Shown piece by piece: positions 62,680 through 64,000 of a stretch of 64,000 nt of DNA. The notes beneath the pieces are model-generated. The model was not told the DNA's origin. It was given only the letters and a program-made list of their open reading frames with translations, and searched no databases. Location: NCBI RefSeq assembly GCF_004319545.1, contig NZ_CP036313.1:2482501-2546500 (forward strand). Direction: 5' to 3'. Source of the DNA: Desulfobacter hydrogenophilus. GTDB taxonomy: Bacteria > Desulfobacterota > Desulfobacteria > Desulfobacterales > Desulfobacteraceae. The position numbers and the translations under genes are program-made. Numbering within the stretch: the first letter of the stretch is position 1; every line of letters begins with the position of its first letter.

Positions 62680-64000
62680 ATGTCACAAATATTAAGAATA
62701 AATACCAGGGAAAAAACCTATTCATTTGAAACACCGGCCGAAGATATTGCAAATCTTGGCGGACGTGCCCTGACGTCGAGAATGATTTTAAATGAAGTCC
62801 CTGCCACATCCCACCCTTTAAGCAAGTATAACAAACTGGTCTTTGCACCGGGGTTGTTATCCGGCTCTCCTGCTGCCAACTCAGGACGGCTTTCCGTGGG
62901 TGGAAAATCTCCGTTGACCGGCGGCATTAAAGAGAGTAACAGCGGTGGTCTTGTTTCCCAGAAACTGGCACGCCTCGGGATTAAAGCCCTGGTTTTGGAG
63001 GATAAACCTGAAGATGACGGGTTTTCCATGATTGTTATTAAAAAAGACAGTGTTGAGTTCCTTGCCGCAGACGAATATGCGGGTGTATGCAACGGGGATA
63101 TGATCACAAAGCTCTGGGACCGGTTTGGAAAACGTGTGGCCACCGCAAGTATCGGGGTTGCCGGGGAACAGCGCCTGACATCGGCATCCATCCAGTTTGC
63201 CGATCCCAAGGGACATCCTGGCCGGGCAGCCGGTCGCGGTGGTCTTGGGGCCGTAATGGGGTCAAAGAAGATCAAGGCCATTGTGGTGGATGACAAAGGT
63301 ACGGACCGTGTGCCACTCCATGACCCAGAAGCCTTTAAGGCCGCCAATAAAAAATGGGTGGAACTGCTTACGTCTCATCCGGTTTCAGGCCAGGGTCTGC
63401 CTATCTACGGTACCGCCGTTCTGGTCAATGTCATTAACGAAGCCGGTGCCATGCCGACCAAGAATTTCAGGACCGGACGATTTGAATATGCCCAGGATAT
63501 CAGTGGCGAAACCATGGCAGCCAACATTGAAAAACGCGGTGGAGTTGCTGCGGAAGGGTGTCATCCGGGCTGTGTGATCAAATGTTCTCAGATTTACAAT
63601 GACAAGGACAATAACTACCTCACCTCGGGGTTTGAATATGAGACCATCTGGGCTTTTGGCTCCCATTGCCTGATCAAGGATCTGGATGATATTGCCATGA
63701 TGGACAGACTGTGTGACGATTTTGGCGTTGATACCATTGATACGGGTGTGGCCATAGGCATTGCCATGGAAGCTGGCATTATTCCCTGGGGAGACGGCAA
63801 AGCGGCCATAGAACTGCTTAGAAAAGTGGGTACAGGCGATCCCATGGGCAAAATTATCGGAAACGGTGCCGCTTTTACCGGTCAGGCCCTAGGCATTGAT
63901 CGGGTGCCGGTGGTAAAACGCCAGGCACTGCCGGCCTATGACCCAAGAGCGGTCAAAGCCGTAGGTGTTACATATGCTACATCCACTATGGGCGCAGATC
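62680..64000 (+). CDS. aor: Tungsten aldehyde:ferredoxin oxidoreductase, 3' end outside the window
   Basis: The first 440 codons of an AOR family enzyme; the end is cut by the window. It starts with an N-terminal domain that carries the tungstopterin-binding RALTSRMILNEVPA and GGRLSVGGKSPLTGGIKES-type blocks, and has the [4Fe-4S] cysteines in EGCHPGCVIKC (near residue 290). The enzyme oxidises aldehydes to carboxylic acids with ferredoxin as acceptor. The start has an AAGGAG site seven bases upstream. It stands alone with a near-consensus promoter. Other AOR-family substrates such as formaldehyde or benzoyl-CoA-type relatives cannot be excluded from the part seen. Confidence 0.88.
   Translation, partial: MSQILRINTREKTYSFETPAEDIANLGGRALTSRMILNEVPATSHPLSKYNKLVFAPGLLSGSPAANSGRLSVGGKSPLTGGIKESNSGGLVSQKLARLGIKALVLEDKPEDDGFSMIVIKKDSVEFLAADEYAGVCNGDMITKLWDRFGKRVATASIGVAGEQRLTSASIQFADPKGHPGRAAGRGGLGAVMGSKKIKAIVVDDKGTDRVPLHDPEAFKAANKKWVELLTSHPVSGQGLPIYGTAVLVNVINEAGAMPTKNFRTGRFEYAQDISGETMAANIEKRGGVAAEGCHPGCVIKCSQIYNDKDNNYLTSGFEYETIWAFGSHCLIKDLDDIAMMDRLCDDFGVDTIDTGVAIGIAMEAGIIPWGDGKAAIELLRKVGTGDPMGKIIGNGAAFTGQALGIDRVPVVKRQALPAYDPRAVKAVGVTYATSTMGAD

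Overview
The window looks like part of the chromosome of an anaerobic Desulfobacterota bacterium, most likely a sulfate reducer of the Desulfobacteraceae type. This is inferred from gene content only: a lactate oxidation module with heterodisulfide-reductase-like Fe-S wiring and a nickel lactate racemase, a tungsten aldehyde:ferredoxin oxidoreductase, formate-tetrahydrofolate ligase plus FolD, a TAXI binding protein, and NtrC-type regulators with sigma-54 promoters. No rRNA, CRISPR array or prophage was seen. There is one tRNA.

Layout. Positions 1-2241 hold the 5' part of a TPR lipoprotein gene on the minus strand. Positions 2569-6489 are a minus-strand lactate module: FAD dehydrogenase, then a ferredoxin/HdrC-like protein carrying an MvhD/FlpD domain, then larA. 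Positions 7009-8631 encode a bifunctional formiminotransferase-cyclodeaminase. A palindromic repeat, a degenerate NlpC/P60-like protein and an IS200-type element follow (8665-10140). Positions 10199-21632 look like one regulatory unit. A gabT-gabD-histidine kinase-NtrC regulator operon sits behind a sigma-54-like promoter. It is followed by a five-gene branched-chain-type ABC transporter behind an excellent sigma-54 promoter, with tandem palindromes upstream that are probably enhancer sites for the regulator. Positions 22372-24717 carry an orphan TAXI receptor and an ExeA-like ATPase.

Positions 25084-28391 are a cold-shock-domain/DUF1294 gene split by a 2.7-kb insertion sequence. The element's HTH and transposase frames appear to be joined by a programmed -1 frameshift, and a near-perfect 45-bp palindrome lies in front of the HTH gene. 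After nhaA comes a housekeeping stretch: epd-fhs-folD-DUF1844-ispE, tRNA-Gln, prs-rplY-pth, carD, rluD and an AlaX-like editing protein. Positions 40252-45754 hold a giant AsmA/DUF748-type protein, a short remnant of a LUD (lactate utilisation) protein and a DinB polymerase fused to acylphosphatase. Positions 45871-50833 are a peptide ABC transporter with no permeases, whose two ATPase genes are separated by a csp gene and a broken oxidoreductase gene. Positions 51139-59156 carry two SurA-like chaperone genes, mgtE, recO, a GHMP kinase, a small protein, a nucleoside phosphorylase and ligA. Positions 59615-62406 form a RimB-like/RimK/AstE-like module. An aldehyde:ferredoxin oxidoreductase gene runs off the window end.

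A dispersed MITE-like repeat with imperfect terminal inverted repeats occurs at 37292-37458 and 59153-59319 (opposite orientations), with an internally deleted copy at 23374-23449 and a solo end at 39861-39879. The points that seem least described are the DinB-acylphosphatase fusion, the frameshifting two-frame IS, the sigma-54 GABA/transport circuit, the FlpD-tailed lactate oxidation partner, the RimK-RCK_C module and this repeat family.
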